Positions 51,601-64,000 are shown, counted from the first letter of the stretch. The stretch: DNA of 64,000 nucleotides from Linepithema humile (GCF_040581485.1 NC_090134.1:1674001-1738000); one strand, 5' to 3'. A program made the numbers and translations. The notes: generated from the sequence alone by a model not told the origin.

Positions 51601-54062
51601 AAAATAGGAGGTAATTTAAAATAATTGTGCCATTAAAATGATGAAATTATAGCCGCTTTTTCTCTAACGATCACGACAGTTTTTAAACAAATGCATCAAC
51701 AACATACACTCGTCATATGATGAAATCGACTTCAACCTTGATGGAACAATAATCGTGTCAAAGTGTATTGATTATGGCATGGATTAAGGAAATAGGCACG
51801 CTATAATCAATCGACTATATAACAAATATGAAATCGCGTGATTGTCTCCGACGATAGCGTGATAAGCCTGCCTGAATAAAATAGGACATTAATAACTATA
51901 CATGAAGAATCGATAAATAACCTTTTCATTCTTACATTAGATGATAAAAGGAATATGACACTTTATAAAATGTTAGAATGTATATAATAAGATAAATCTT
52001 ATTATATATAATATATCTCGTGCATTTGTGTGAAAAAAATTAAATATATTTTGAAAGAATTTTAAGTCAAAGATACCGTATAAAATTAGGAACAAAATAG
52101 TGATTTGCCTTTTAAATTATGGTATATAAATAGCGCTTACGGTCGTGCGAGCGGAGAGGAAAGTTGAATTATGATAATCGACAGTGTCGCAATTGAACCT
52201 GAGCAAACGACTGATTCAAGATTCATGAACTTGTATGTACTGTTGCAATCTCATATAACTCAGAACACGGGATCTACTTTTCCGAGCAAGTTTGCGAACA
52301 GCTGACTTTATCAGGATAAATCCGCGAGCCATAAAGCATTCTTGCCCCCTGATCCGATATCCTCTATTCTCGAATCGGTGAATCTGATTCGAACTCAAAA
52401 CAGGCGCGAACGGGGGAAAGTAAGCCTCTGTCTTCGTAGTTTCCAGGCGGGTAGGCCACGCACATCCCTCACGAAGTAGGGGGTAACGATCTGATCCTGT
52501 CCCACGAGGAAACCGCGAGAACCATTTCGCCCTACGGATACATTCGAACCTACATTTTTTAAGCGTGGTCCTTGGATCCATTTTTTTTCTCCCCCCCATA
52601 CTCTTCCGATACGTACCTTCTCTGACGCAGGAGGAGTACATACACTACTGTTCGCGTTCGTAGCGTATACAGCGCGAATGTGCAATCATTCGCGCGAGTG
52701 TGTGCGCGAAAGGCTCTCGCTCTCGTCCTTTGTGCGAGTTGGGATCCTGTGGGTATGTTCCCATGCAAATATGCAGGGCCGCACGATCCAACGCTTCTTT
52801 TGTCCAACGTGATGCCAGCCATTCCGCCGACTAGTCACATGTTGCGTCTATATCGCACCTTTGAATATGAGACCAGGCGTCGAACACCTGATATCTGAGG
52901 AGAGAAAAATTGATGCTTTACAGTACGCTTCGAGGAAAAAAAACTTTGTTTAATTCAATATTTTAATGCAAATAATCTTTTAATTTCTCTCTTCTCGTTC
53001 AACGTGCAGATGGGAGTTTCATTTATAAACGCAGCAACTCGTAATGCTGTAGCGAACAATGCATTATGAGTGCTGAGTAATACAGCTATTTATATGAATA
53101 AACACACAGCGCGCTGAGTACAAGTAATCCTTGCCAATCGACAGTAATGTTGGCAATTTGAATTTATGTAAACCTTACAAAAGCGCGTTTAATTCGCCTT
53201 AAATAGGTTACTTCGAATTTCACGTTGCACAACGACAATATTGCGGGGTTTCGTGTACGCGTGATGAACGAATTTCACTGATTAATCGGTTGATACGTGA
53301 TACGCTGACTTACGGTTGCTTTTCGCAAGGCAGTACGATGGTTACGTCGTCGAGCTTCGTTTGATGTGCTCTCACCGTTACGATTTGCTTTCCATCTTGC
53401 ACATGTGCACTACATCGTATGTGCAAACTTGCAGAATTGCAATGCAATCGTGACATATGTTGGTAGTTTTCGCACCTGTGAACTTTATTCTAATGCGTTG
53501 AATCTATTAACTCTAATAGCAAAATCGATTAAAATGCTCATTTTTGAGATTAGAAGCGAAAATCATTTAGGGAATGTAAAAATATGCAAGATTTACAAAT
53601 AGATATCTATTATTTCAGCATGTATTATATAAATGGAAAATAATTTGTATCATATTGAAACTTTGTAGGACGGGTAATGTCACGTCGGTGGATTTAGATA
53701 AAAGAATCGATATTATGCTCTAATGCAACATTTTCCTCCTTCCGTTGCTACGCGAACATTTTATACTGAACATTTCTTGATCGCTCGCGTGTCGAGAGGA
53801 TATAAACTCCTTTTTATGTCGTCTAAAAATCGAAGAATTTATTTCCGAGCGGATGCTGGAGAGCATCTAATAGGGGCATCGGTCCAAACCTCTCGGGACC
53901 CGTTGTCAAAAATACGCGGTCCGCGGCTAAAAATACCCCCGCGAGCGAAAGTGTACGAAGAAAATGGGGGGGACCCGTATCGAGTAACATACATATCGCG
54001 TCGAAAAATACTCCGGCATTCGAACATAAAACGCAATCCGGTTTCCGCGCGCGGGTCCCCAC
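45643..54062. other. Spacer without a recognisable gene
   Basis: Mostly AT-rich with CpG-rich islands near 47.6-47.9 and 52.2-52.9 kb. An A-run lies near 49,044-49,061. Open frames here are short or lack any domain. Confidence 0.55.
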
Positions 54063-54074
54063 AGAGAGAGAGAG

Positions 54075-54109
<35 letters not shown>

Positions 54110-54116
54110 GAAAGAG
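54063..54116. repeat. (AG)n/(GAAA)n purine microsatellite
   Basis: AG repeat passing into about seven copies of AAAG, ending AAAGAGAAAGAGG. Purine-only on the plus strand for over 50 bases. Confidence 0.95.
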
Positions 54117-54194
54117 GACCTCACTCGGAGAGTTGGTCGTCTGAGAGGGCCTTTATGTGCGCGGATCGCAGACGGTTGAGGGCCCTTCTGCTCT

Positions 54195-54236
54195 CCCCCC
54201 CTCTGCCCCTTTCCATCCCCTCTAAATCCCCCCCCC
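54195..54236 (-). other. Potential G-quadruplex motif
   Basis: The minus strand carries four G-runs of 9, 4, 4 and 7 (complements of C-runs at 54228-54236, 54217-54220, 54206-54209, 54195-54201) separated by loops of 7, 7 and 4 bases. This meets the standard G-quadruplex pattern; the plus strand could form an i-motif. Confidence 0.8.
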
Positions 54237-54904
54237 TCCTATCATGGTAGGCCCGCGCTCTTCTCTTCATACACTACTATCCAACACAAAGCATCGTTCT
54301 CTACCGCGGCGTGCAAGGTCTCCCGTTCGTTTCCCTGTACACCCTGTCACTCCCCCCGCTTCTTTCTGCTACCCTCCACGTTTATCCCTCTCATCACGCT
54401 TTTACACGGCGCGTACTGTCCTCGTCCCACCGACTCGTTTCTTCTTCGGGGCCCATCCGCTGCTTCCTCTCTCACCTTGCCTTGCCGAGCCGTATTCTTT
54501 TCCTCCTGTATGATCATCGTGCACGTGTATATATACCGGGTGAATCATAAGGCGGTTCTTTGTACACGCGATGAATTCAAATACTACAAGGTGCTCGAAG
54601 GATGAGCGGCGTTCAGTCGATTCTACCCTCAGAGAGCAAGGATGAATAATTTTTTAAAAGAATCTTTTTTTTTTACATATAGACAGACATATGTCAAATC
54701 AAATTGGACAATTTTTGTTGCTGAGTACGTTTTACATTTACAATTTTAACGAGGCTTTCCTTGAAATGTACTTTTTAGAAATAACGCGAGTTTCGGTTTG
54801 CTGCCGATTGCTGTCGTAATACGCATTCATAATTCCGCTAGATATGCTGGACTATTTTCGAACGATAGAATATTACTCGTTGAAATAAAATCGAAATTTG
54901 GATT

Positions 54905-54979
54905 ATGCAAATATCAATAGGATCCATATTATGCAAATACAGTCAAGATGTATTCTATGCAAATTCGTATTATGCAAAT
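54905..54979 (+). promoter_or_regulatory. Cluster of four POU-octamer sites (ATGCAAAT)
   Basis: Perfect ATGCAAAT octamers at 54905-54912, 54931-54938, 54957-54964 and 54972-54979. Three are preceded by TT. The first three are spaced exactly 26 bp apart and the last by 15 bp. The octamer is the known binding sequence of POU-domain (Oct) transcription factors. The cluster lies just before the CpG-rich 55-56.7 kb region. Confidence 0.55.
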
Positions 54980-55139
54980 ATTCCCAGCAGGAACATTTAT
55001 TTCCACTTTCCTACGCGAGCATTCTACACGAATTTACACTTTACAACGCATCGCGAATTATTTACCAAACATTACGACGAATTAAATTACAACAAGTGTT
55101 TACGAGTGCTTTAACAACGCGTTCGCGTCGTCAGTGGAA

Positions 55140-56750
55140 AATCGCTCCGCGAGGAAATCGAAGATTAAACAGCGTCGCGTGTAATCGCCAGCGGATATCT
55201 TGCGGACACCCCGTATACACCCTGACGCGCCTCCTACGTCGTTCTCCAACACATCGGCAGCGGATCGAGTCGAGTCGGCTGTTGCCGGCTGCGAGCCTGT
55301 CCCCTTCCCAGCGTTCCGTGAAGCCTACGTTCCCCCTCTACCGCCTGGAGCGTCAGTTGCCCCGCGTCCCTTTGCGGAGTCGGAATCGTTGTGTAGTTTC
55401 CCCGCTCGTGTCCCCGCGCCGCACCTGGTCCACCACACGTTCGACACTACGGTGAGTCTCCCCTCTCTTCACCTAACCTTCTCTCCGCAAAGCCAATGCG
55501 TCTCGGCCCCTCACCTCCCGTCGACGTTCTCGTGGCATGCCACGACTCGTAGCGAAGTTTTAACGTCGCCTCTCTCTAACTCTACTCACGGCGTTCCTAC
55601 GATTTTTCACCGGATCTATTACGCGAAGTTAGTTGCGCGACGCTCTTGAAGTTTTTATTGCGAACAAACGTATTTGTCCTTCCCTTTCTTTCTTTCTTTT
55701 CACTTACTTTTTCACGCGCATTTCCGTCTCCGTCCGTGTTTCGCACCTACGTGCGCCTCGTTTGAATTTTCCTCCTTTGTCCTTCTTACTCTCGCCATCT
55801 TGCTCTGCCGGTGTCGTCTTTCTCTCTCTTACTCGTTGGGTGTTTACCCCCCGGCAAAACGGACGATCGGTTAGTGCATGAACGGAGTACAACGTGACGC
55901 GACATTGTACGTATAGTCAAGCCTCTCGGTATACTCTTGTGTGGTCGAGAGCCGGAGTGAGAGGGGCAGACGGATAGAGAGAGACGGTGGCCGCACGTAG
56001 CTCACAAGGAAAGGCGGAGAGAGGAAGGAGAGCAGTAGCTAGCCGGTGGTGCGTCGTCGTCGTGCGCTTCCTAACCTCCAAAACGGTTCCTCGCGACAAG
56101 CGACGCGTACGTACGTGTGGTAAAACGGAGCGACGCCGCCACCTCGATTGCGCGCGCGTGTATCTCTCTCGTGACATTGCTTCGATTCAAAACGACGTCT
56201 AATTTGCAGTCGCAGCCGTTGTCGCCGTTTCACGATTATTTTTCGCGTGTGTGTCTCGTGTCGGTTGTCGGCACGATAAAAGCAGAGTTAGTACTGTGAA
56301 ACGAAAATACGTGAAATAAAGTTTTTCGTGTTCAAATTTAGTTGTCTGTGCCGCGGGTTTGTGAGTGACGAACGAAAAAAATAACTACGCTGCTGCCAGT
56401 ATTCGAGTATTCCACGGATATTCTACGGATATTCTATGGAATTCGTCTAGACATCTTCATCGTCGTTGTCATTGTCATCGTCGTCATCGTCGTCGTCGCC
56501 GTCTGTCTGGAAGCCTACCGTGGACACGGTTAGTATAGTTTGTTGTTAATTGTTACTGCGGACCGATGCGTGCGATACACGACAGTCCGCACGACCGGCG
56601 AACGTGATACTACGGTGAGTTGCGTTTTCCGGCATGCGGAGTGGCCGCACGCGGTGCGCGCGCTTAGAAACGCGCTGAATTTCTCTCTCCGGTTCTTTGT
56701 GTGCGCCGAGATCGAAAGCGCATGTCCGGCAAGTACGTTCACACGTTGAA
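55140..56750 (+). promoter_or_regulatory. CpG-rich region, candidate promoter / untranslated first exon(s)
   Basis: Strongly CpG-rich DNA with donor-like sites: ACTACG then GTGAGT at about 55451 and again ACTACG then GTGAGT at about 56613. There is a pyrimidine-rich middle and an imperfect TCG/TCA repeat at 56458-56503. No frame encodes a recognisable protein. This looks like the transcription start and untranslated leader of a plus-strand gene with distant coding exons, but that is inference. Confidence 0.3.
56458..56503. repeat. Imperfect (TCG/TCA)n trinucleotide repeat
   Basis: About fifteen triplets of TCG, TCA or TTG type within the CpG-rich putative leader. Confidence 0.85.
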
Positions 56751-57820
56751 ACTAGCCGTTACGACGTCAATCTGCATGTCTTGATGCGAATATTACAAAT
56801 TTCCGTTGGCGTGATTGTTGTCAAATTTCGACGCTTTTGTTGATCAATAATCTGCTTTCCGTAGATGCTGTCGCGGTAGTGTCTGTTCACTCCTAATCAC
56901 TTATCCTTTTCATTTAGTGACATCTTGAACACATTTTTGCTTTTTCGCGCGGATTTTGGAGCGCAACTCGATTCGCGCAGCTGAACGGAAATGTGTTGAG
57001 GGAAAACACGTGCAACTCCTTTTTATTAAATTATCAAATAGAAATTATTGTTCTAAACCATAATCGAACTGTGTGAAGCAAGAAAGGACAATGATATACG
57101 TCCATTCATGTGTACAAATAATTGATTCAGAAGAAAATAGCGCATTGATTGATTTAATCAGCGAATTAAAAAAATTTAAAATTTTAATAGATATTGTTCA
57201 CAACGAAGCAGTCGAGACGAGACATTATATTATTGCTTGTGTTAGCTTGCGTTCTTAACAGGGATGTTTCACAAACAGAGGCTCATTAATTTTTATTTCT
57301 ATGCAATTAAATTCTCGCATTATAGAATTAAATTTTACAGTTGATGTGTACAAACAGAGATTTGTCATTTTCAAAGGAGTTTATACATGTGGTGTTTATG
57401 TGTACTCTCTATGTGTCTCTCTATACATTTATTTGTCTAGCATTTTTTTGTGTGAAAAACTCTTAAATATTCATATCACAACGCCGACTAACTACATCAT
57501 TTTCCGCCATCTCGCACGAGCCTTAGAAATGAAATACGACCAACATTTTCTACATGAAAAATCTGATTTGTACAAATGTATCTCGTGGAAAAATCATTTA
57601 TTCCTAGAAAACGGTCGTATTGTGAGGTATGAAAACGAAACGATAATGGCAATCTGACAAGCGTTAGTCCGATATCAATGGGACTGCGGCGCGTTGCGTT
57701 CGCATTCGCAATAACGAGACGGCCGGGCGAGCGCTTTTTTGCGGGGCGGTGGGCGTAAAAATTGCTGCCATAAACAGTCTAGCTTGGCTACCGGTGGCGC
57801 ATAGTTACGCGGCTTATCGT

Positions 57821-57868
57821 GGCGCCGCATTGCGCGGCGCGGTACGGCGCGACGCGGCGCAACGGCGC
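57821..57868. repeat. Degenerate GGCGC-rich repeat
   Basis: Repeated GGCGC/GCGCC words in about 48 bases of nearly pure GC-rich DNA, set in a CpG-rich patch. Confidence 0.7.
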
Positions 57869-59248
57869 GTTCCTCGAACTCTCGGCCTCGTACGTACGTG
57901 CGCTGCACCGTGCGCATGTATGCACCTGGCCTACGGTACCTTGGCGTGATACGTCGGATTGGTACGTCAGGTTCTTCAGGATCGTGAGAATTGCCGCTGT
58001 ACACGTCTCCTACATCAGGCCGTCTTATATGCCGCTGTGTTTCCGCATTGTTGTTTAGGGTTTTCCGATTTATTTTTGCCAAGAAAGTAGATTGCTGAAA
58101 ATTTTTGCATTTGCTTGGAACCTTTTTGAAAATATACGTCTAAGAACGTGAAGAAATTTTAGTAAACAATTTTTTTTTTATTTTAAAAATCAGCATTAAT
58201 GTATTGAATAACTTCGAAGTAATTTGCTTCGGAATGCTAGTTTGCTGTAAAATGTTTTCTGGTTGCAAAATACCACTCTGCAACAAGGTGCATAGTTCGC
58301 TATAAAATGCAGAAGTATGCCAAATGCTTAGTTTGCTTCAAAATTCCGATACTTTTGCATTCACGACGTGAGATTGAAATTTGTATCCTTTTGGCGCGCG
58401 CCTCTATTGAACAAGATTGTCGTTGTCAACGACGCTATTGTCAATAGAAACTAGGCTGCAAACCGGCAATCAGAGCGTACCTTCTTGCAAGTCGAACACT
58501 AGCTCGACGCGAGCCTCACAAACGACCGAGTGAAGAAACTTAGCGCATGTAATTGCTTGCTCGGGAATTAGAAACCACACCTTTTGCATTCGCACGCGAG
58601 CGTCGCTACTCGACATAATAGGAAAGCTACTGTAATCGCGATTAATTACGGTGTGGGTTTTTTGTGTACAAAAAATGGTGTAGTCAGGTTCGCTCATGAT
58701 TAAGTTAATTATTCATTCTTTGCAGAATTATTGTTTTTAATTGCAGTTCTTTTTGCACGTTTCTTCTTTTGCAGTTCGTAAAATCGACTCGATCCAGTGT
58801 TCCACGCGTAACGTCAATAGAAATCGAAGAAATATTCTCTCGTCGGTAGTTTTTTTCGTCCGTCGAAAGGGTTCATGGGTTACTTCGCAATTCACGCCGT
58901 ACCTCGCCCTGAAATTCCACGGCCGGTGATATCGGCCGTAATTGTGGCCGTGATCCGAATATCGATGACTAAGACCGTCTCGGCTGTATTTTTGCGCCAC
59001 GAATGGTAATCACCGCGACATTCGCGAAACCGAGAGCTATTTTCTTCGATGATGCACTGCCGACACCTGTGCCGGTATGTCGCGATCGTGCACTTTATGA
59101 TTAAACCATTTTTTTGCCGCGCTCGCTGCCCGAATCGCAAGAACCGGTTTTCGCTATCATCAGGTCCTCTTTCTACCACGCTTTATCGTCGCGCCGTAAC
59201 CGAGACTAAAATCGCCACGGCTCATCACTATGCTGAACACGTTTCGCA

Positions 59249-59275
59249 ATTCGAGAGAATTCGAGAGAATTCGAG
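59249..59275. repeat. 10-bp tandem repeat (AATTCGAGAG)
   Basis: About 2.7 perfect copies of AATTCGAGAG. Confidence 0.9.
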
Positions 59276-62200
59276 CTCTCCGTTTAGCCTCGAACGTTCT
59301 CGACAAACCGATGTTAGACGCGTTAGATTTCGTGACTTTGCTCTTGCCATGTGAAAATATTGACTCGAACAATCGAGAAAGTTGCATCTTATTATCGTGA
59401 TAAAATCTGTTCACTAATTCAGTACAATAATATTCTATTTGATCAAGGATGAAGCATCTAAATTGTGATGCTTTTTTTTATTTTGCTGTCTCTTCGCTAG
59501 CTAATCGTAAAATTAATTTATATTTGATAGAAATATCAGTACCAGAAAATTTGATTTTATCGCTAATGGATGACAGACGATGGATTTCATTGGCTGATTA
59601 TAGATTTATTATTGAGTTTCAAAGAAGCTGACAGGTTGCGAAAACTCGTTTACCGATATTTTATGACTGCATTGCGAGCTGCGCTCATGTTAGGTGTCTC
59701 ATTTTACCTTCATATCGATCCGACGTGTCATCCCTTTTAATCTTTTCTTTCTTTTCGTTCTTCGTCGTTTAGTGTTAAAGCACTATGGCGGACGTTTTCA
59801 GAACGTATCATACTCGCAATTTATGGGAACCCTATGCCGAGAATGCCGAGCATGCGCTGGAACGATCTTAGGGACCTACGAGCGACTAAATGCTTCCCAT
59901 AATCGAGATATTAAAGGATTTATTAAACGCGGAAGGTCAATTTGGTCCCTTGACTTTTACAAGTTAATAACCTTTTCTTTCGTAAGACATTTTCGTGAGC
60001 TAATCACGATTGCTGTTATCTTAATTAGGACCGTAACTATCGATTTCATGCTAATTAGATTGTAATAGAATGTTCAGCTTCGTGTTATCTTGTTATTTTT
60101 TTTTATACTGATATGACTTAATAGCTCCTTTACATGCCATTAAAGTAACATATTGAAAAGTTTTAATTATTCAACTCATGAGTGAGACGTTGAATTTTAT
60201 TTAATAATGATTAGTTGTAATAATAAAAATTTCTATATTTAACGACTATTTCAGTGGCAATTAATTTTATCAAGTTAATTCAAATCATCTCGATTATTCA
60301 GATCGTCCAAAAGTATAAAGCAATCTGTCAATTCTTTTTTTCTTCTTTATCACAAGTGGAATTTTTTCCTTTCGAAGTTCTTTTCTTCTATTTTCTTTCA
60401 GTTGGATTTGGACCTCTCGTATTTTGGGTTTGCGAAGCGTATCATATTTTTCTATTCCGACGTTTATGGCCGACGTGTCGTGACCCGTCGATTTTTCTTC
60501 CGCGATTCAAGATTTGTAAACGAGGATTACTTATACCTGAAAACTTTTCCCAGAAGGCACAAGGGACAACGGAAATTCTCTCAATAAAGAATTCTTTATT
60601 TGTAATGTCGAAAAAAAATGTTCTTTTTCTGTATTTTTTCTACTTTCTCTTCGCGATTTTTAGAGATAGATTGTTGAAAAATTTTGTTCGAATTCTTGCA
60701 AATGTATCGGTATTTGTATATAATGTTATAATTTACAGATATGTTTATAGCCAATTTGGATTGCTTTTGATGTTTGTTTCAATTGTCGATCGATGACATT
60801 CCGTTGTTTTGCGAAGCCATTCTTTGAAAAGAGCAATTTCTTTTCAATAATCGATTACTAGACAATATTTCCGTACTTTTTCTTTCTTTTTCTCTCTTTT
60901 TCTCTCTGCTTTCTGTATTTCGCGATTTGCGGTTTCTAAATCGCCGGGTTTGCTTTGCGCGAGAGAGAGAGTAGCATCGCAAGAAGAGTAAAAAAAACTT
61001 TCTTTTTTTTCTGTCTTACTTCTTTCTTTCTTTTTGTCTCTCTTTCCCCCCTTCCCCGTCTCTCTCTCTCTCTCTTTCTGCCTCCATCGGAACCTTCCAC
61101 TCGGGTAAACACCCACCGGAAACTATCTCGTGGAAAAATAAGCAACGCACCAGGTTCGCGTGGCATTGACGTGATGCTTCGCGGAAAGCGGAACGCTATT
61201 TCATTCGGTATGAAACACAGAATTTAAGAGCCATCATCACGCGAGAGCCTTTTAACTCGTAAGTTGTCGCGTTACGAGTACTGCGCTTACATCAGTTTTT
61301 GTTTTGCAAAACTTTATTTTTATTTATTGTTAGTTTCCACACACAATACTCTAAAGCTGTTATGATATTTTTGCGCGTAAATTTTTTCGAGTACGGTTAT
61401 CGGCCAATTTTCCTCCCTTAGCTCGACTAAATTTTGTGGACACATTTTTCTCTTTGCCGCGAAAAGGACGTTTAGTGTTTAGGCGCGTCTCTGAGAAGGC
61501 CGGCTCCATTTTCCCGGCGATCGAACGTCCAACAAGGTACTCGTAACTCATGTCGCGGGAAATTAATTAATTAAATCGCCCTCGTTGCGCGCCGGATGAT
61601 CGATACTGAAAATTAACTGCCACCGTAATACTCACAACGCAGGCCCGTCTGTCTTTCCTGGACGGCCTGTCCGTTGACGAGGACGACAAATTAACGGACT
61701 GTCTAATAATTATGAATAAGCGGAATACCGATCGCGTGATCATTCCAGCTATATTAATAACGTTTGGTATGTCGCCCTAAATTTAAAACTTATAAAGCAA
61801 TACCTTATTGTATACCTTGTAATACCATATCTTAATCTTTTGTAATCGGCATAATGGTTTCTGACTATCGATAAGAAAATAGTTCTAAAGAAAATAGTTC
61901 TTTTTCTAATTGTATGAACTTTTTTTTTTTAAACAAAAATTATTTTATATGCTATATGCGTCTGATTTTCGCTCGCTCTCACATGAACGTCACATAATAT
62001 TGCAGTTTCCCATCTGTAATTAATTTGAAAATAATTTAAAAAAATAAAAAAATATACATATGTAGCCGGAGCCGCTGTGACATAGCGTCCAATGCAATAA
62101 CCGGTAATTTTTATTTTTTGATCAACTATCGTCCTCGATTTCTGGAACGCGGTCGGAATAAAGGATTCGTTGGTCCGTCGCGTCCGTGCCGTAAATAAAT

Positions 62201-62370
62201 CGACAGAATAGCGTCGCGGCGAGCCGCTGAAAATAACGCCATGAACCGCGCGCGCGCATGCTTCATCGTTGCTCGTCCGTGACGTTTGTCGGCCGGTTTC
62301 AAAAACAATTTCTACATCGCTTGTACTAAACCGCCGATCGTCGACACCGCGCATCCAATAATGCGAACTT

Positions 62371-62416
62371 TCGATAATCCGATCACGTCTCTTCGTTAAT
62401 TAGATCGGATTATCGA
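62371..62416. repeat. 14-bp perfect inverted repeat (hairpin)
   Basis: TCGATAATCCGATC (62371-62384) pairs with GATCGGATTATCGA (62403-62416) around an 18-base loop. GCGCAT/ATGCG words just outside add partial symmetry. Confidence 0.85.
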
Positions 62417-64000
62417 GATTGCGCATCGGGAACACGATTTTTGGTTGCGTGGGCTAAAAACGATTTGCTCTCTTTTCCTTTCTCGTCTTCTCTCTCTCTC
62501 TCTTTTTTTTTATTTCGTTGAATCAATTTCTTGTTACGCGTAAGCTGTAGAAGCGTTCTCGCTGTCATGCGTAATTTTGGTTATATCCCTCTTTGGAAAA
62601 TAGTTTTCGTCATACAGGGTGTCTCAGAGTGACTACGAGACAACGCTCGTGAGTGGTTAGAGAAGAGTAAACTGGATAGAAAAATTCTTTATTGTTTTGC
62701 AGTTTTCGCAATAATTATTAAAATATTAATTTTAAAAAATCGGCGAACGAGCGCGCGTTTCGCGTGGCATGACCGTGACATGTATGCTTTAGGCGTGCCA
62801 GCGACGAGCGTCGCTTGGCAACAAAAAATAAAGCGTTTACTTGCCTGTTACTTTCGCGCGTTACATATGTCCTTGTCGTACGACCAAACTTTTCGTTCGC
62901 CACGCGACACTCGCCGCTGTCACGCCTAGCGTACAGTTTAACCGCGCGAAACGCGCGTTATTCGATAATTCTTTTGAATTAATATCTCAATATTTATCGT
63001 GAGAATTGCAACAAGTAAAGAATTCTTCGTTCAGTTTTCTCTACTCGCTCTAACAAGGGTTGTCGTGGTCATTTTTTTGGGGGGGACACCTATTCAAATA
63101 AATCAACTATATTGTAAGTGGAAAATTCTAGCCGCAGGTAGAAAATTCTTCTCACAAGTGGAAAGTTTTGACAATGGCAACTGTCTGACTTGGCGAACCT
63201 TTAAATAATACATAGACTTTTGCAAAAGTATGGTTTTTTTCTTAAATATAAATATTTGAAAAATATGACGGAAGGAAAATTAATTTCCCTCTGTTATAAT
63301 CGTAGTATTTTGCTGTGTACGATAATACTAATTATTATAGAAAATGACGCGATGTAAACGGAGCTTAATGCGCGCCGACTCTCGCGTCGACGAACAATCT
63401 GAGGCTCTTCAACCAGGAAGCGAGTAATTTTGCCATCCCGCGCGTCCACCCACCGAGCGGAGAGAGATACTTAATTAATTCCAACGCACAGTGAACGCCA
63501 CCGATATTCTTGCGCGTTAAAATTGTATGCATAATGACAGCCGCGCGGATTTCATTGGGGCAAAATATCGGGGAATGGCTTCTATAATATATCCGGCGAG
63601 GCGTGATTCTGTAATCCGATTTATGACGGAATATTTTTCCTTTTCTGCAAAATACAAAAAGAATGTGATTTGCGAAATAACTGTCTTACGTTCAATATAT
63701 GTTTATGAATGATTACATTTTACAAATATTTATTAACGTACATTTTATATCTTAGCGCAGTAAAATTATTTCATTTTATTTTTTTTTTTTTTTCAAATAA
63801 TTACAGCAATCAATCTGACAGACCGCGCCATGTTAGTTAAAACTAGAAGTAAGGCATATTAAGAATTAATAAATTTGCTCATTTATTCCGTTAATGGGCT
63901 TTCTTCGGACAAACGACTTTGTCGACTGGCTTCTCGAAAATTCAATCACGGCGAATGTATGTCATGGCCAACGGGTCGTTACTTCTCGGCTGTTAGATTC

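Larger units (their letters stand above)
56751..64000. other. Spacer or long intron; no recognisable coding exon
   Basis: AT-rich DNA with CpG-rich patches at 57.7-58.0, 58.8-59.3 and 62.1-62.9 kb and pyrimidine-rich stretches at 60.3-61.1 kb. The 180-codon frame at 60254-60796 is Phe-rich because it reads CT/TT-rich DNA and has no domain. Confidence 0.5.

Noticed and set aside
52535..52560. tRNA B-box-like sequence (complement GGTTCGAATGT)
   Set aside because: No matching A box, acceptor stem or cloverleaf could be built around it on the minus strand.
54530..54680. Text resembling a dispersed repeat (CCGGGTGAATCATAAGG), with a loosely similar GGGTGTCTCAGAGTGAC near 62615
   Set aside because: Shared words are too short to define a repeat family without a genome search.
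54898..55649. Overlapping plus-strand frames of 185 and 149 codons in the CpG-rich region
   Set aside because: Stops are depleted by GC richness. The start of the first frame is simply the octamer array translated, and the peptides are Arg/Pro/Ser-rich without a domain.
60254..60796. 180-codon plus-strand open frame, Phe-rich and hydrophobic
   Set aside because: The Phe/Leu richness follows from TT/CT-rich DNA. There is no domain, no even transmembrane pattern typical of a real channel or receptor, and no splice or promoter context.
1..64000. CRISPR arrays, bacterial operons, rRNA genes
   Set aside because: Nothing of the kind is present; introns and composition are those of a eukaryotic nuclear genome.

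Overview
The window looks like nuclear DNA from an insect, most likely a hymenopteran and probably an ant. The evidence is AT-rich spacer alternating with CpG-rich patches, a (CG)13 run, many simple repeats, spliceosomal GT-AG introns, and an insect-type carboxylesterase gene. The species cannot be read from the sequence alone. Most of the 64 kb is intergenic or intronic and carries no convincing coding sequence. The great majority of open frames are short and show no recognisable domain.

Two genes can be assembled exon by exon. (1) 18,051-21,907 minus strand: a complete nine-exon carboxylesterase-family gene. All eight introns have GT-AG ends and compatible phases, giving a 665-residue protein with Ser240, Glu412 and His530 as the catalytic triad, an N-terminal hydrophobic segment, an unusual acidic/Asn-rich insertion, and a hydrophobic C-terminal tail suggesting membrane or GPI attachment. 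(2) 40,793-43,350 minus strand: a multi-exon gene wholly inside a 3.7-kb DNA transposon-like element (39,947-43,659). The element has about 21-bp terminal inverted repeats and arrays of a CAGTGA-type motif inside each end. Its six coding exons join in frame to 274 codons. Its first intron holds a two-zinc-finger reading frame with an 89-bp tandem duplication over its start and an apparent frame break. This element is the best candidate here for something undescribed.

Other mobile or foldback DNA: a decayed mariner-like copy (45,079-45,642), and three short hairpin/MITE-like elements (5,411-5,598; 10,671-10,956; 27,024-27,181). From 54 to 56.7 kb the DNA becomes CpG-rich. It contains a four-run G-tract on the minus strand, four POU-octamer sequences ATGCAAAT within 75 bp, and splice-donor-like sites, so it may be the promoter/5' leader of a plus-strand gene whose coding part lies outside or in exons I cannot recognise. 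The rest is described as spacer, with its simple repeats listed.
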